64,000 nt of DNA from Porphyra umbilicalis (GCA_002049455.2 KV918795.1:248001-312000), one strand, 5' to 3'. Shown: positions 46,613 through 57,838, numbered from the stretch's first letter. Notes: generated by a model from the sequence alone, not told the origin. Program-made: numbers and translations.

Positions 46613-49600
46613 TGCCCCACAGACCTGTGCCTTAAAAAATGCTGGACGACAACGGGACCCAGCTCAATCGATAGCTTGCAAACATTTGCCCAGCCCCCCC
46701 CCCTTCCTTCTTTTGCGCTGCTCAGAATTGTCCGTAGGGCAGCCATTCCGGAGATACAGAGCGTCTAAGAGAGAGAAAAAGTGCGTCCAGGCGGTCAGAA
46801 TCGGCCACCTTTCGAAAGAGAGAATACTTTGTTCTCTGTTCTGAGGGCAGCTGTTTGTGCCGCGGACTAAGACTCCAAGGGGGGAGGCGGCCCTCCTCGC
46901 CGGACCCCCATGACCCCGCCACCCGGCGGCCGGAAGGTAGGTGGCCGTCTCCTGCGGTTTCCTCCACCCCACCACCCGGCGGCCGGGGTGCAGGCGGCCC
47001 TTCCCGCCGGGCCTCCCCACCCCGCCACCCGGGGGCCCCCCCACCCCACCACTCAGCAACCAGTGGGAAGGCACGCTCGCGCTGCGCCGCTCGACGTAGC
47101 GCTGGTCTTCGGACGGACGCCCTCGCGCAGCGCCTCTCGCGCTGGCGTTTGGACGGTTGCCCACGTGCTGCCCCGCGCCCCCTTCCCCCCATCCCGCCCG
47201 GGCCCCCCCACCCCGCCACCCGGCGGCCACACCACCCCACCATCCAGCAGCCGGTTGGATGGCGCGCTCGCGCTGCGCGGCGCACGGTAGCGCTTGTGTT
47301 CGGAGCAACGCCCTCGCGCTGCGCTGCTCGCCGTGGCGCTGGTGTTCACTCCGACGCCCTCGCGCTGCGCTGCTCGCCGTAGCGCCGGTGTTCGGACCGA
47401 CGCCCTCGCGCTGCGCTGCTCGCCGTCAGGAAATGATCCAGGCGCTGGGATCGGTCCTTTGAATGTTTGGCCGTGCAATGCCCTCAAAAACTGGGCCATC
47501 TCGCGAATGTAGTTCCGAGGCCGCGCGCGGCGTTGTGATTGGCTGGTTCCGAAACGCGAATAACAGACACACAAGTAAACCACCGCAGGCTGCATATGAA
47601 GGGACTAGGTAGGACACGCTCGGGCTCTGAGAGCCCATAGTACGGCGATGCGCGCAGACCATATCTTAAAAGGTACGCGCAAAGCGCATGGCCGGCACTC
47701 ACCCCGCCAACCGGCGCCCGGCGAGGAGGCGGCCCTCCCCCTCGGACCCCCCAACCCCGCCACTCGGCGGGGATGCGGCCCTCCCCCCAGGACCCCCCCA
47801 ACCCCGCAAACCTGCGGCCGGGGGGGAGGCGGCCCTCCCTCCCGGACCCCCCCACCCCGCCACCCGGCGGCCGGGGGGGAGGCGGCCCTCCCCCCCGGAC
47901 CCCCCCACCCCGCCACCCGGCGGCCCCCCCACCCCGCCACCCAGCAGCCGGTGGGAGGACGTTCTCGCGCTGCGCCGCTCGCGGTAGAGCTGGCGTTCAT
48001 GCCGACGCCCTCGCGCTGCGCTGCTCGCCGAAACTCTGGGCCGTCCGGAAATTTCTCTGATTGCACCAACTTGGCGGACTGTCAGTCTCGCGTTCATTTC
48101 GACGCCCTCGCGCTGCGCTGCTCGCCGAAAGTCTGGGCCGTCCGGACGCTCCTCTGTTTATTCCAATTCGGGAAACTAAGAGGCTGGCAGTCATTTCGAC
48201 GGCCTCGCGCTGCGCCGCTCGCGGATCTGGATGGACTTGATCCGGGCGTGCATGCAGGTCCTTCGAACGTTTGGCGTCAGAATGCGCTGAAAATCTGGGC
48301 GTTCGCGCAATCCATTTGTTTGCCACTGTAGCCCGTGTGTGCGACCTGATCGCGGGCGTCCCATTGGTGGGCTGCAAAGATATACAAACAGACGCATGTG
48401 GCCCACGACGAGCTTTATATGCAGGGACAAGTCGGTACAAGCGGGCCCCGGGCGCCCGCAAATCCTATCCACTAACATTGTCATCAAGGTTGTATCTCTC
48501 CACAGACGCTTTTTTTTTACGATGGCCGAACGGCTACGGGACACAGCTCAATCGATAGCTTGCAAACATTTGCCCATGGCTCCCCCCTTCCCCCGTTTGC
48601 GCTGCTCAGATTTGCCCGTACGGCAGCCGTTCCGGGGATACAGAGCGTTGAACAGATAGAAAACGTGCATACAGGCGGTCAGAATCGGCTACCTTTCGAA
48701 AGAGAAAATACTTTGTTCTCTGTTCTGAGAACAGATGATTGTGGCGCGGACATAAATGCCTGGGGGTAGGCGGCCCTCTCTCCCGGACCCCTTTTACCCC
48801 GCCCGGACCCTTCCAGCCCGTCACCCGGCGACCGGAGGGGAGGCGGCCCTGTCCCCCGGACCTCCCCCTCCCCACCTTCCGGCGGCCTTCCACCCTGCCA
48901 CCCAGCAGCCGGTTGGAAGGCGCCCTCGCGCGGCGCCGCTCGCGGTTGCGCCTGGGTTCGGACCGACGCCCTCGCGGTGCGCTGCTCGCCTCAGCGCTGG
49001 GGTTCGGGCCGACGCCCTCGCGCTGCGCTGCTCGCCGTCAGGAATTGATCCGGGCGCTGGATCGCGGTCCTTAGAATGTTTGGCCGTGCAATGCTCTTAA
49101 TATCTTGGCCATCTCGCGAATGTAGTCGGCCTTTCACCCCGGACCCCCCCACGTCGGGCCCTCCCACCCCGCCACGAGGCGGCCCCCCGACCCCACCACC
49201 CAGCAGCCGCTGGAAAGGCGCGCTCGCGCTGCGCCGCTCGCCGTAGCGCTGGTGCTCGGGCCGAGGCCCTCGCGCTGCGCTGCTCGCCGTAGCGCTGGAG
49301 TTGGGACGGACGCCTTCGCGCTGTTCTGCACGCGCTGACGTTCGGACGGACGCCCACGTGGTGCCCCGCGCCCCCCCCCCCATCCCGCCCGGGCCCTTCC
49401 ACCCCGCCACCCGGCGGCCCCCCCACCCCACCCCCAGCAGTTGGTGGAAAGCCGCGCTCAAGCTGCGCCGCTCGGGGTAGGGTTGGTTATCAGGCCGACG
49501 CCGTCGCGCTGCGCTGCTCGCCGCGGCGCTGGTGTTCAGTCCGCCGCCCTCGCGCTGCGCTGTTCGCCGTAGCGTGGGGGTTCGGACCGACGCCCTCGCG

Positions 49601-49998
49601 CTGCGCTGCTCGCCGTCAGGAAATGATCCAGGCGCTGGATCCCGGTCCTTAGAATGTTTGGCCGTGCAATGCCCTTGAAATGTGGGCCATCTCGCCAATA
49701 TAGTTCCGAGGCCGCGCGCGGCGTTGCGATTGGCTGGTTCCGAAACGCGAATAACAGACACACTTGTGGCCCACCGCGGGCTTTATATAAAGGGACTAGG
49801 TAGGACCCGCGCGGGCTCTGAGAGCCCACTGTGAATCGAGGCGCATGTTCTGCCTTGCCATTTCCTGGACCCCCCCCATCCTGCCACCCGGCGGTCGGGA
49901 AGTACGCGGGCCTCCCCCCCGCAACCCCCTCACGGCGCCACCCCGCCACCCGGCGGCCGCGAAAGAGGCGGCCCTCCTCCCCGGACCCCGCCACCCCT
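46613..49998 (+). repeat. mosaic repeat array, segment 2
   Basis: The same modules continue. Q copies start at 46676 and 48560. P copies have hairpins at 47622-47636, 48441-48459 and 49813-49827. Regular S units occur at 47308, 47354 and 47400 (period 46). R units with period 53 occur at 47827 and 47880. The stretch 49010-49850 is duplicated at 52196-53038. Confidence 0.85.
49784..49827 (+). promoter_or_regulatory. best copy of the promoter-like P module
   Basis: The box ATTGG (49729-49733) is 51 bp upstream of TATATAA (49784-49790). The conserved 'GGGACTAGGTAGGACC' follows, and then the hairpin GGGCTC-TGA-GAGCCC (49813-49827). The other good copies have TATA-like boxes near 40447, 41798, 42393, 44146, 45195, 47593, 48416, 52972, 54353 and 55437. 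Several lie about 50 bp after an ATTGG although their upstream modules (T1 or T2) are unrelated. Promoter activity is inferred from these motifs only. Confidence 0.5.
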
Positions 49999-50178
49999 TC
50001 GGGAAGAATACGACTGGATGGTGAGGAGACCATCACTCGATAATGAGCAGGACTGCGGGGCACATTGAGTGAGTCTGCCTGAGCATTGAGTCGTGTTAAC
50101 TTCATATGCAGGCGTGAGAGGCTTCAGAAATGAGACAATCCGATGATGTCATTGGCTGGCAATAGGTAAAAACAAATG

Positions 50179-50226
50179 GCTTACAGCGTACAGCAACCTA
50201 ATTACTACCCGCTTACAGTGTAAGCG
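50179..50226. repeat. GCTTACAG iterons with palindrome, element E copy 1
   Basis: GCTTACAG-like units end in the 17-bp palindrome CGCTTACAGTGTAAGCG (50210-50226). The equivalent at 57774-57838 has more units. They lie 3' of the orphan gene, close to the element border, as transposase-binding repeats often do. Confidence 0.65.
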
Positions 50227-50737
50227 ATATAAGCTCAGCGCCGTTGAGCTGGGGCATTAGGCTGGTCAGGATATCGCCTTATTATGCCATATTAATAAAT
50301 ACAACAATTGCTGACTAGTACGCTTTTCAGCGCATCAGGATTGGCTACGCTTCCTGCCGCCCACGGCGGCGGGTGGGGGCGGGGGCACGGGCGGGAGCGA
50401 GAGCAGCATGAGGTCGTGCCGGCGCCACGAGAACGCCGGCACCCTCCCATCTGCATCCCGCCCCCGCTCCTTTCTCCCTGTCCCCGCTCCGCGCAGACGC
50501 TCCTCACCATCCGCCCTCCGCCCTCCGCCCTCCGCCCCCCACCAATCGTTCCCCACCAATCGCCCTCCGCCTCCCGCCGTCACTCTCACACGCTGTAGCA
50601 GTGTCGATGCGTCGCCAACACCTCTATTGTCGCCAGCACTTGCCCGCCTTGGTCCTCGGGGACGTCACTCAAAGCCCGTCGACGCGTCGACGGCCATTCA
50701 CAGCCAGCCGCAGCCGCATCCCCGTCCCACCGACAAC

Positions 50738-51376
50738 TTAGATGTCGCCGTGCTCCATCAGAGCAAGAAGTGCGTCGGCCTCTGGTCCTACTGGAATGCC
50801 GTGCAGCTCCTGGTCGATGGCATGCTGCCTGTCGGTGCGGCGCTTGTCGGCCTTGGCCTTGGCAATGGCGCGCCGCTTCTCCACCCGATTCCTGGTGGCC
50901 TTGACCGTGCTTGTGTGCTTTGAGAGGAGGCAGAGGGCCGCCCAGTGGTTCTCGGCGCGCTTGAGAACCGGTACATGGCGCTCCACGTAAAGGGTTGCCA
51001 TCATTCGGCTCCGCGGCGTCTGCTGCTTAAAGGTGAAGCGCTTGTCAAACAGAGCGTCAAAAGCATCGGGAACGACACTGGTGCGCAGCATGTACACGTC
51101 TTGGACCGTCAGCGCAAATTCAGGGGTCTGGTACGGTCGCTCATCGTTAAGCTTGCGCATCTTTCGCGGCACCGGAATTTCGTTGACGTTGGCCGCCGCG
51201 TGCCCCGCCGCGTGCCCCGCCGCCGCTGCACCCGCAGCGTGCCCCGCCGCCGCTGCACCCGCACCGGCCCCACCCCCCCCGCCCGCCGCACCCGCAGCCC
51301 CTGCCCCCGCAGCAGCCGCCCCCGACGCTGCCGCCACTCCAATGGCCCCCGCGCCGGCGCCAGCGCCCGCCGGCAT
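50738..51376 (-). CDS. orphan protein, element E copy 1 (paralogue of 58437-58988)
   Basis: An intact 212-residue frame from the Met of 'MPAGAGAGAG', chosen because the paralogue has the same 'MPA' start and similarity stops there; the start context has A at -3. Residues 1-75 are Ala/Gly-rich low complexity. The last 138 residues are conserved with the paralogue at about 88 positions without gaps: 'VYMLRTS', 'RFTFKQQT', 'LYVER', 'LCLLSKHTS', a basic helix 'KRRAIAKAKADKR', and the tail 'LHG..VGPEADALL'. No membrane segment or signal peptide is seen. I do not recognise the family. The basic, Trp/His-containing C-terminal domain could bind DNA or a partner transposase (inference). Absence of stops and mostly silent differences from its paralogue suggest selection on the protein. 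Confidence 0.75.
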   Translation of the reverse strand: MPAGAGAGAGAIGVAAASGAAAAGAGAAGAAGGGGGAGAGAAAAGHAAGAAAAGHAAGHAAANVNEIPVPRKMRKLNDERPYQTPEFALTVQDVYMLRTSVVPDAFDALFDKRFTFKQQTPRSRMMATLYVERHVPVLKRAENHWAALCLLSKHTSTVKATRNRVEKRRAIAKAKADKRRTDRQHAIDQELHGIPVGPEADALLALMEHGDI

Positions 51377-51899
51377 GGTTTCTTGCCAGCAGAAGAGTTT
51401 TATCGGGTCTGCATATGATCCAGCCATAACAGCCATCAGCCAAACAGACAGCACGCGAGCCAATAGTGGTAAAGCAACAGGACGTGGATGCCGTTAGTCG
51501 ATGGTGCGACACGATCATGCCAGATTCAATAGAAGGAAGCCCGCGGCCGTGAACAGAAGCACAACCCACACGGAGACCAAACAAGAGAGAGGAGCACGTC
51601 CACCTGCACACCATGAAGAACAGCGATGTCTACATACAGGGTTGAGGGTACGAAGGCTCGTTGTGTGTGTATATGAGGTACGCGATAGCAACGGAGCTGG
51701 CAGTCGGAGACACCGGCTGTACCATGCAGGCCGTCCCGAGCTGGAGTGCCAAGGCGGTGACTTAAAGCACCGTGCACCCAGCACGGGCACTCGGCCGGCG
51801 ACTGCAGCCACCGAGATAATTCATCAGAGCAGGGGGGTGCGCAAAGAGGTCGGGGTTGGGGGGGGGAGGCGCGGGGGGGGACCGCATCAGGTGTCGGGA
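51377..51899. other. upstream region of orphan gene and right border of element E copy 1
   Basis: About 500 bp with no further gene. It contains a G-run near 51860-51890 and passes into array S units at about 51905. It is presumed to hold the promoter of the minus-strand gene. Confidence 0.4.
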
Positions 51900-54800
51900 G
51901 GGCACGGCATCAGAGACGCCCTCGCGCTGTGCTGCGCGCGCTGAGGTTCGGACGGACGTCGACGTGCTGCCCCGCGCCCCGTCTCTTCACCCCGCCCAGG
52001 CCCCCCCACCCCGCCAACCGGCGGTCCCCCCACCCCAGCCCCCAGCAGCCGGTGGGCAGGCGCGCTCGCGCTGCGCCGCTCGCGGTAGCGCTGGATTTCA
52101 ACTCGACGCCCTCGCGCTGCGCTGCTCGCCGTGGCGCAGGTGTTCATTCCGACGCCCTCGCGCTGCGCTGCTCGCCGTAGAGTGAAGGTTCGGACCGACG
52201 CCCTCGCGCTGCGCTGCTCGCCGTCAGGAATTGATCCGGGCGCTGGATCGCGGTCCTTAGAATGTTTGGCCGTGCAATGCTCTTAATATCTTGGCCATCT
52301 CGCGAATGTAGTCGGCCTTCCACCCCGGGCCCCCCCACGTCGGGCCCTCCCACCCCGCCACGAGGCGGCCCCCCGACCCCACCACCCAGCAGCCGCTGGA
52401 AAGGCGCGCTCGCGCTGCGCCGCTCGCCGTAACGCTGTTGTTCGGGCCGAGGCCCTCGCGCTGCGCTGCTCGCCGTAGCGCTGGAGTTGGGACGGACGCC
52501 TTCGCACTGTTCTGCACGCGCTGACGTTCGGACGGACGCCCTCGTGGTGCCTCGCGCCTCCTCCCCCCACCCCGCTCAGGGGTCCCCACCCCGCCAACCG
52601 GCGGCCCCCCCACCTCAGCCCCCAGCAGCCGGTGGGCAGGCGCGTTCGCGCTGCGCCGCTCGCGGTAGCGCTGGATTTCAACTCGACGCCCTCGCGCTGC
52701 GCTGCTCGCCGTGGCGCTGGTGTTCATTCCGACGCCCTCGCGCTGCGCTGCTCGCCGTAGCGTGGGGGTTCGGACCGACGCCCTCGCGCTGCGCTGCTCG
52801 CCGTCAGGAAATGATCCAGGCGCTGGATCCCGGTCCTTAGAATGTTTGGCCGTGCAATGCCCTTGAAATGTGGGCCATCTCGCCAATGTAGTTCCGAGGC
52901 CGCGCGCGGCGCTGCGATTGGCTGGTTCCGAAACGCGAATAACAGACACACTTGTGGCCCACCGCGGGCTTTACATAAAGGGACTAGGTAGGACCCGCGC
53001 GGGCTCTGAGAGCCCACTGTAAATCGAAGCGCATGCTCTCACATGCCCCACAGACGCGTTTTCATGAAATCGCCGGACGACTACGCGACCCAGCTCATTC
53101 AATAGCTTGCAAACATTTTCCCATGCCTCCCCCCCTCCCCCATTTGCGCTGCTCAGATTTGTCCGTAGGGCAGCCGTTCCGGATATAAAGAGCGCCAAAG
53201 AAAGAGAAAAAGTGCCTCCAGGCCGACAGAATCGCCTACTTTTCCACAGAGAGAATACTTCGTTCCCCGTTCTGAGAATAGATGATTGTGGCGCGGCCTT
53301 ATATGCCGGGGGAGGGGCGGCCAATCTCCCCGGACCCCCCCCACCCGCCACTCGGAGGCCGAGGGGGAGGCGGCCCTCCCCCCCGGACCCCCCCCACCCC
53401 ACCGACCGGCGGCCGGGGGCGAGGCGGCCCTCCCCCCCGGAGCCCCCCCACGCCGCCACCCGGCGGCCGGGGGTGGGGCGGCCCTCCCCCCCGGACCCCC
53501 CCACCCCGCTACCCGCCGGCCCACCCACTTTACCACCAAGCGGCCGGTGAGAAGGCGCCCTCGCGCTGCGCCGCTCGCCGTAAGGATGGCGTCGGCACTG
53601 TGGAGTAAGCCCCCAATGACATTCAGACTGAAAGCAACGCGATACGATCCACTGAAGAACGCTGGTGGGGTGGCGGCCCTCCCCCCGAGACCCCCCCAAC
53701 CCCGCCACCCGGCGGCCGGGGGGAGGCGGCCCTCCCCCCCGGACCCCCCCACCCCGCCACCCGGCGGCCCCCCCACCCCGCCACCCAGCAGCCGGTGTGA
53801 AGACACCCTCGCGCTGCGCCGCTCGCCGAAACTCTGGGCGTTCCCGAAAATCTTCTGATTGCAGCAACTTGGCGGACGGAAAGTCACGCGTTTACTGCGA
53901 CGGCCTCGCGCTGCGCCGCTCGCCGAAAATCTGGGCCGTCCCCAAAAACCTCTGTTTATTCCAATTCAGGAAACTGTAAGTCAGGGGATCAATTCGACGG
54001 CCTCGCGCTGCGCCGCTCGCGGTTCTGGATGGAGTTGATTCGGGCGTGCACGCAGGTCCTTAGAATGTTTGTGCTCGGAATGCGCTGAAAATCTGGGCGC
54101 TAGCGCAACCCATTTGTTTGCCACTGTTGCCCCTGTGCGAAACCCGATCGCCGCAATCCCATTGGGATGTACTTGACCCGGGCGTGCAGGCCGGTCCTTA
54201 GAATGTTTGTGGCCGGAATGCGCTGAAATTCTGGGCGTTCGCGCAATCCATTTGTTTGCCATTGTAGCCCATGTGCGCGACCCGATCGCGGGCGTCCCGT
54301 TGGTGGGCTGCACATACAGACAGACAGACGCATGTGGCCCACGGCGAGCTTTATATAAAGGGACTAGGTAGGACCCGCGCGGGCTCTGAGGGCCCACTGT
54401 GAATCGAGGCGCGTTTTCTCACCTGCCCCACGGACGCGTTTTCTTGATATCGCCGGATGACAAACGGACCCCGCTCGTTCAATAGCTTTTACCCATGCCT
54501 CCCCCCTTACCCCATTTGCACTGCTCCGATCTGTCCGTAGGGCAGCCGTTCCGGAGATACAGAGCGCCGACGAAAGAGAAAAAGTGCCTCCAGGCCGATA
54601 GAATCGCCTACTTTTCCAGAGAGAGAATAATTCATTTTCCGTTCTGAGGATAGATAATTATGGCGCGGCCTTATATGCCGAGGAAGGGGCCGCCCATCCC
54701 CCCGGACCCCCCCCACCCGCCACGCGGCGGCCGGGGAGGAGGCGGCCCTCCCCCCCGGACCCCCGCACCTGGCCACCCGGCGGCCCTTCCACCCCACCAC

Positions 54801-56117
54801 CCAGCAGCCGGTGGGAAGGCGCCCTTACGCTGCGCCGCACGCCGTAAGGCTGGCGTCGGTACTGTGCAGTAAGCCGCCAATGTCATTCAGACTGAAAGCA
54901 ACGCGATAGGATCCACTGATGGATGCTGGGGGGGGGCGGCCCTCCCCCCCGGACCCCCCCCACCTCGCCACCCGGCGGGCGGGGGGGAGGCGGCCTTCCC
55001 CCCCGGACGCCCCCACCCCGCCACCCGGCGGCCCCCCCACCCCGCCGCCCAGCAGACTGTAGGAAGACGCCCTCGCGCTGCGCCGCTCGCCGCAGCCCTG
55101 TCGTTTGGACCGACGACCTCGCGCTGCGGTGCTCGCCGAAACTCTCGGCCGTCCCGACATTCCGCCGTGTTTACCACGTTCCTTTACTGTAAGATAGGCG
55201 TGCATTTCGACGGCCTCGCCCTGCGCCGCGTGCGGATCTGGGTGGACATGGTCCGGACGTGCATGCAGGTCCTTAGAACGTTTGTAGTCGCAACGCGCTG
55301 AAAATCTGGGCGTTCGCGCAATCCGTTTGTTTGCTAATGTAGCCCGTGCGCGAAACCCAATCGCGGCGGTCCTATCAGTGGGCTGCACAGATTTACAGAT
55401 ATACAGACAGATAGCCATGTGGCCCACTCCGGGCTTTATATAAAGGGACTAGGCAGGACCCGCGCGGGCTCTGAGAGCCAACTGTGAACCGAGGCACATG
55501 TTCTGCCTGGCTATTTGCCGGATCCCCCCCATCCCGCCACTCGGCGGCCGGGAAGTACGCGGGTCTCCCCCCCGCACCCTCCCCACGGCGCCACCCCGCC
55601 ACCCGGCGGCAGCGAAAGAGGCGGCCCTCCACCCCGGACCCCCCCACCCCGCCAACCGGCGGGCCAGGGGGGAGGCGGCCCTCCTTTCCGGACCCCCCCG
55701 CAGCGCCGCCCGGCGGCCAGGGGAAAAAACGCCCTCACCCCCGGACCACCCCCACGGCGCCACCCCGCCACGCAGTCGCCGGGGGGGAGGCGGCCCTTAC
55801 CCCCTGACCCCCCACACCCCGCCACCCCGCCACCCGTCGGCCTGGGTAGAGGCGGCCCTACCCACCGGGCCCCCCACCCCGCCACCCCGCAGCCGGTGGG
55901 AAGGCGCCCAAACAGTGGCAGCACACTCTAACAACGACTTCAGTAATTGCTATTTCGCCACGATAGGGCTTAGTCGGTTTACTTGGTAAAATCAGGGGTA
56001 TCCGGGCACGTTGCGCAATGGATTTGATTGCCACGGCGCCCGTTTGTGAGATAGTCGGTACCGGCGGGCCCCAGGCGCCATTAAATCGTAACCATTAACA
56101 TTGTCATCAAGGTTGTA
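51900..56117 (+). repeat. mosaic repeat array, segment 3
   Basis: P hairpins lie at 53001-53015, 54381-54395 and 55466-55480, with a degraded P-like end near 56055-56075. Q copies start at 53108 and 54483. R units are very regular at 53330-53520 and 53690-53790. A 70-bp non-R insert with 'AATGACATTCAGACTGAAAG' recurs at 53612-53665 and, as a variant, at 54870-54920. Confidence 0.85.
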
Positions 56118-56516
56118 TTGCTGATCCCCGAATTTTGTCCTGGTGGACAGAGACTGACTTGCGGACCGACTCTCTCCACCAATCAGATACGCCCCTGGGA
56201 CTGACTTGGTGCGCCTGATTGCTTACATGTGCCCACCCAGCCTGGAAATCGACATCAGCTCCTCTTTTTTTCTGCACTTCTGGCAAGGAGACAGTAGAAA
56301 ATCTCAAGATCTCGCATGGGTAGCTTGCTCCGTGCCAATAAAATCGGATCAAGTGGCAACCAACAGTGAGTTCTGCTGGATGCAAGGTCCTGGCATCGAA
56401 TGCGGGCTTTCTATTGGCTTCGATGCCTTCTTACTGTCGTTTTCGACCAATAGAATGCTGTTATTCACAGTCAGTCTCTGTCTCTGTCCCTCAGGACAAA
56501 ATTCGGGGATCAGCAA
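56118..56516. mobile_element. 399-bp MITE with TA target duplication
   Basis: The inverted ends share at least 25 bases beginning TTGCTGATCCCCGAATTTTG (left from 56118, right ending 56516). TA lies on each side (56116-56117 and 56517-56518). The empty site is visible in the array copy at 48481-48510, where 'ggttgta' joins 'tctctccacagacgc' directly. A TA duplication and AT-rich interior fit a Tc1/mariner-type non-autonomous element. No ORF of note is present. Confidence 0.88.
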
Positions 56517-56518
56517 TA

Positions 56519-56660
56519 TCTCTTCACAGACGCTTTTGTTTACGATGGCCAAACAACTACGGGACCCAGCTCAATCGACAGCTTGCAAACATTTGCCCAT
56601 CCCCCCCCCATTGCCCCGTTTGCGCTGCTCAGATTTGTCAGTAGGGCAGCCAGCCAAGCG
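56519..56660 (+). repeat. last array fragment, truncated Q module
   Basis: It continues the array copy interrupted by the MITE and reaches 'GCAAACATTTGCCC' (56584). It stops matching at about 56655, which marks the right end of the mosaic array. Confidence 0.8.
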
Positions 56661-57609
56661 AGGCTGGAAATGCGAGCGGGCCTCACGTCGATTGCGTCTG
56701 CGTCCGTCGAGGCAGGAAGTGTCGATTCTTGGGTCACCTGTCGTTCCCAACCTTTGCGTGGAGCGGCGGTCGTTTCGCGGTCGTCGTTTAGCGTGGTCGT
56801 TTGTCCACAGACACGTTTTTTGTTGCAACGATTTGGTGTCCAGCCAATGAGAGAGCCCGTAGCATAGTCTGAGTGTCCTGAATAAGGTGTGCGTGCCGTA
56901 TTTCGTCTTCGAATGGGCCATCCGCGACCTATTGGGACACTCGGTCTATCAATCTGAGTTGGATTTATCTAAATTCGAGGAGGTCGTTCGACGTTCAATA
57001 GGCCACGTTCACATTGACACACAGCTGTTCGTCGCGTATTAAGCGAATTTAGAAACATTTCACCAATAATTGAGACACGTTGTGACAGACCGACATTGCT
57101 GGCTTTGCTCTGACCAGGTCGATGGAGTCAGGAAGCACAGAACAGGGACGACCTCGACGGGAGCGCCTCCCGTGGTGGGAACCACGCCCGTCCAGGTGCT
57201 GTCCCCCCCATCCCCCCGCGCGCCGCAGCACCCAAGCTTGACGGCGGCGCACCCCCGTCGGCATTGCCCTCCCCCCACCCCTTCTCCCCACGCGGCGACC
57301 CCCTACTGACTCGCCGCGAGCGTGTCCCGCCCGCCGCTGCCGCCTACCCCCGCCCGGCGCCGGGCGGCGGCCACGAAATGCGGCTGCAGGTGCGGCTGTC
57401 GCGCGTCGGCCGCCCTTGGCGTGTGCGCGCCGCGGCGCGCGCGGGCCTGCGGGTGGGGCCACGGGAAACCACAGAGGCGGCGGGCCAGGGGGGGGGGTGA
57501 CCCTCGTCGGCAGCGTCGGGCGGTGAGGTCGACGGGCCGCACGGGGCGGCGCCATAAGTGGCCGCCCCGCTGCCTCACCGACACAGACGTGCGGTAACCA
57601 CCGTCCCTA
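56661..57609. other. 950 bp, no gene recognised
   Basis: Unique sequence from the array end to the border of element E copy 2. It includes a GC-rich stretch (57180-57560) with a long but low-complexity minus-strand ORF that I do not accept as a gene. Confidence 0.45.
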
Positions 57610-57773
57610 CGGGAAAAATTCGCCTCGATGGTAAGCCGCAGTGGCTTGATGAGCATTCACTCTGTCCTGGAGGATGAGTGAGCCTGGCGTGATCGGAAGT
57701 CGCTTCTGCTGGATGATGAGGTACTGAGGGCCCCAGAAATGGGACTATCCGACGATCCTATTGGCCGCCTACC

Positions 57774-57838
57774 GGCTTACAGCTTACAGCAACAGAAGCT
57801 TACAGCTTACAGTAAACTTAAAAAGTTACAGTGTAAGC
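57774..57838. repeat. GCTTACAG iterons, element E copy 2
   Basis: At least four GCTTACAG units in direct orientation, then GTTACAGTGTAAGC, the counterpart of the copy 1 palindrome. Confidence 0.7.

Larger units (their letters stand above)
49999..51850 (-). mobile_element. unknown element E, copy 1, inserted in array
   Basis: Non-array DNA carrying the orphan gene at 50738-51376 and a downstream region (49999-50230) that matches 57610-57840 beside the paralogous gene. Shared landmarks are 'CGGGAA.AAT.CG' at the border, an 'AGAAATG.GAC.ATCCGA.GAT' block and GCTTACAG repeats. Gene plus flank are shared, so the two copies look like members of one mobile family. No inverted terminal repeat was identified, and the right border (about 51850-51890) is approximate. 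Confidence 0.55.

Noticed and set aside
44100-55480. Spliced-leader RNA gene array
   Set aside because: The TATA, GGTAGG and hairpin features looked suggestive, but no Sm-binding site or constant exon followed by a donor could be defined across copies.
39570-55989. Dozens of long ORFs on both strands (for example 44209-45087 minus, 48991-49761 minus, 53286-53858 plus)
   Set aside because: They are translations of the 53-bp and 46-bp GC-rich units, open in several frames at once, rich in Pro/Arg/Gly/Ala and without any domain.
39596-56660. CRISPR array or rDNA/5S array
   Set aside because: Repeats lack constant direct-repeat/spacer architecture, the host is eukaryotic, and no rRNA sequence was recognised.
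57049-57555. 168-codon minus-strand ORF
   Set aside because: Arg/Pro/Gly-rich composition with equally open overlapping frames; no domain.
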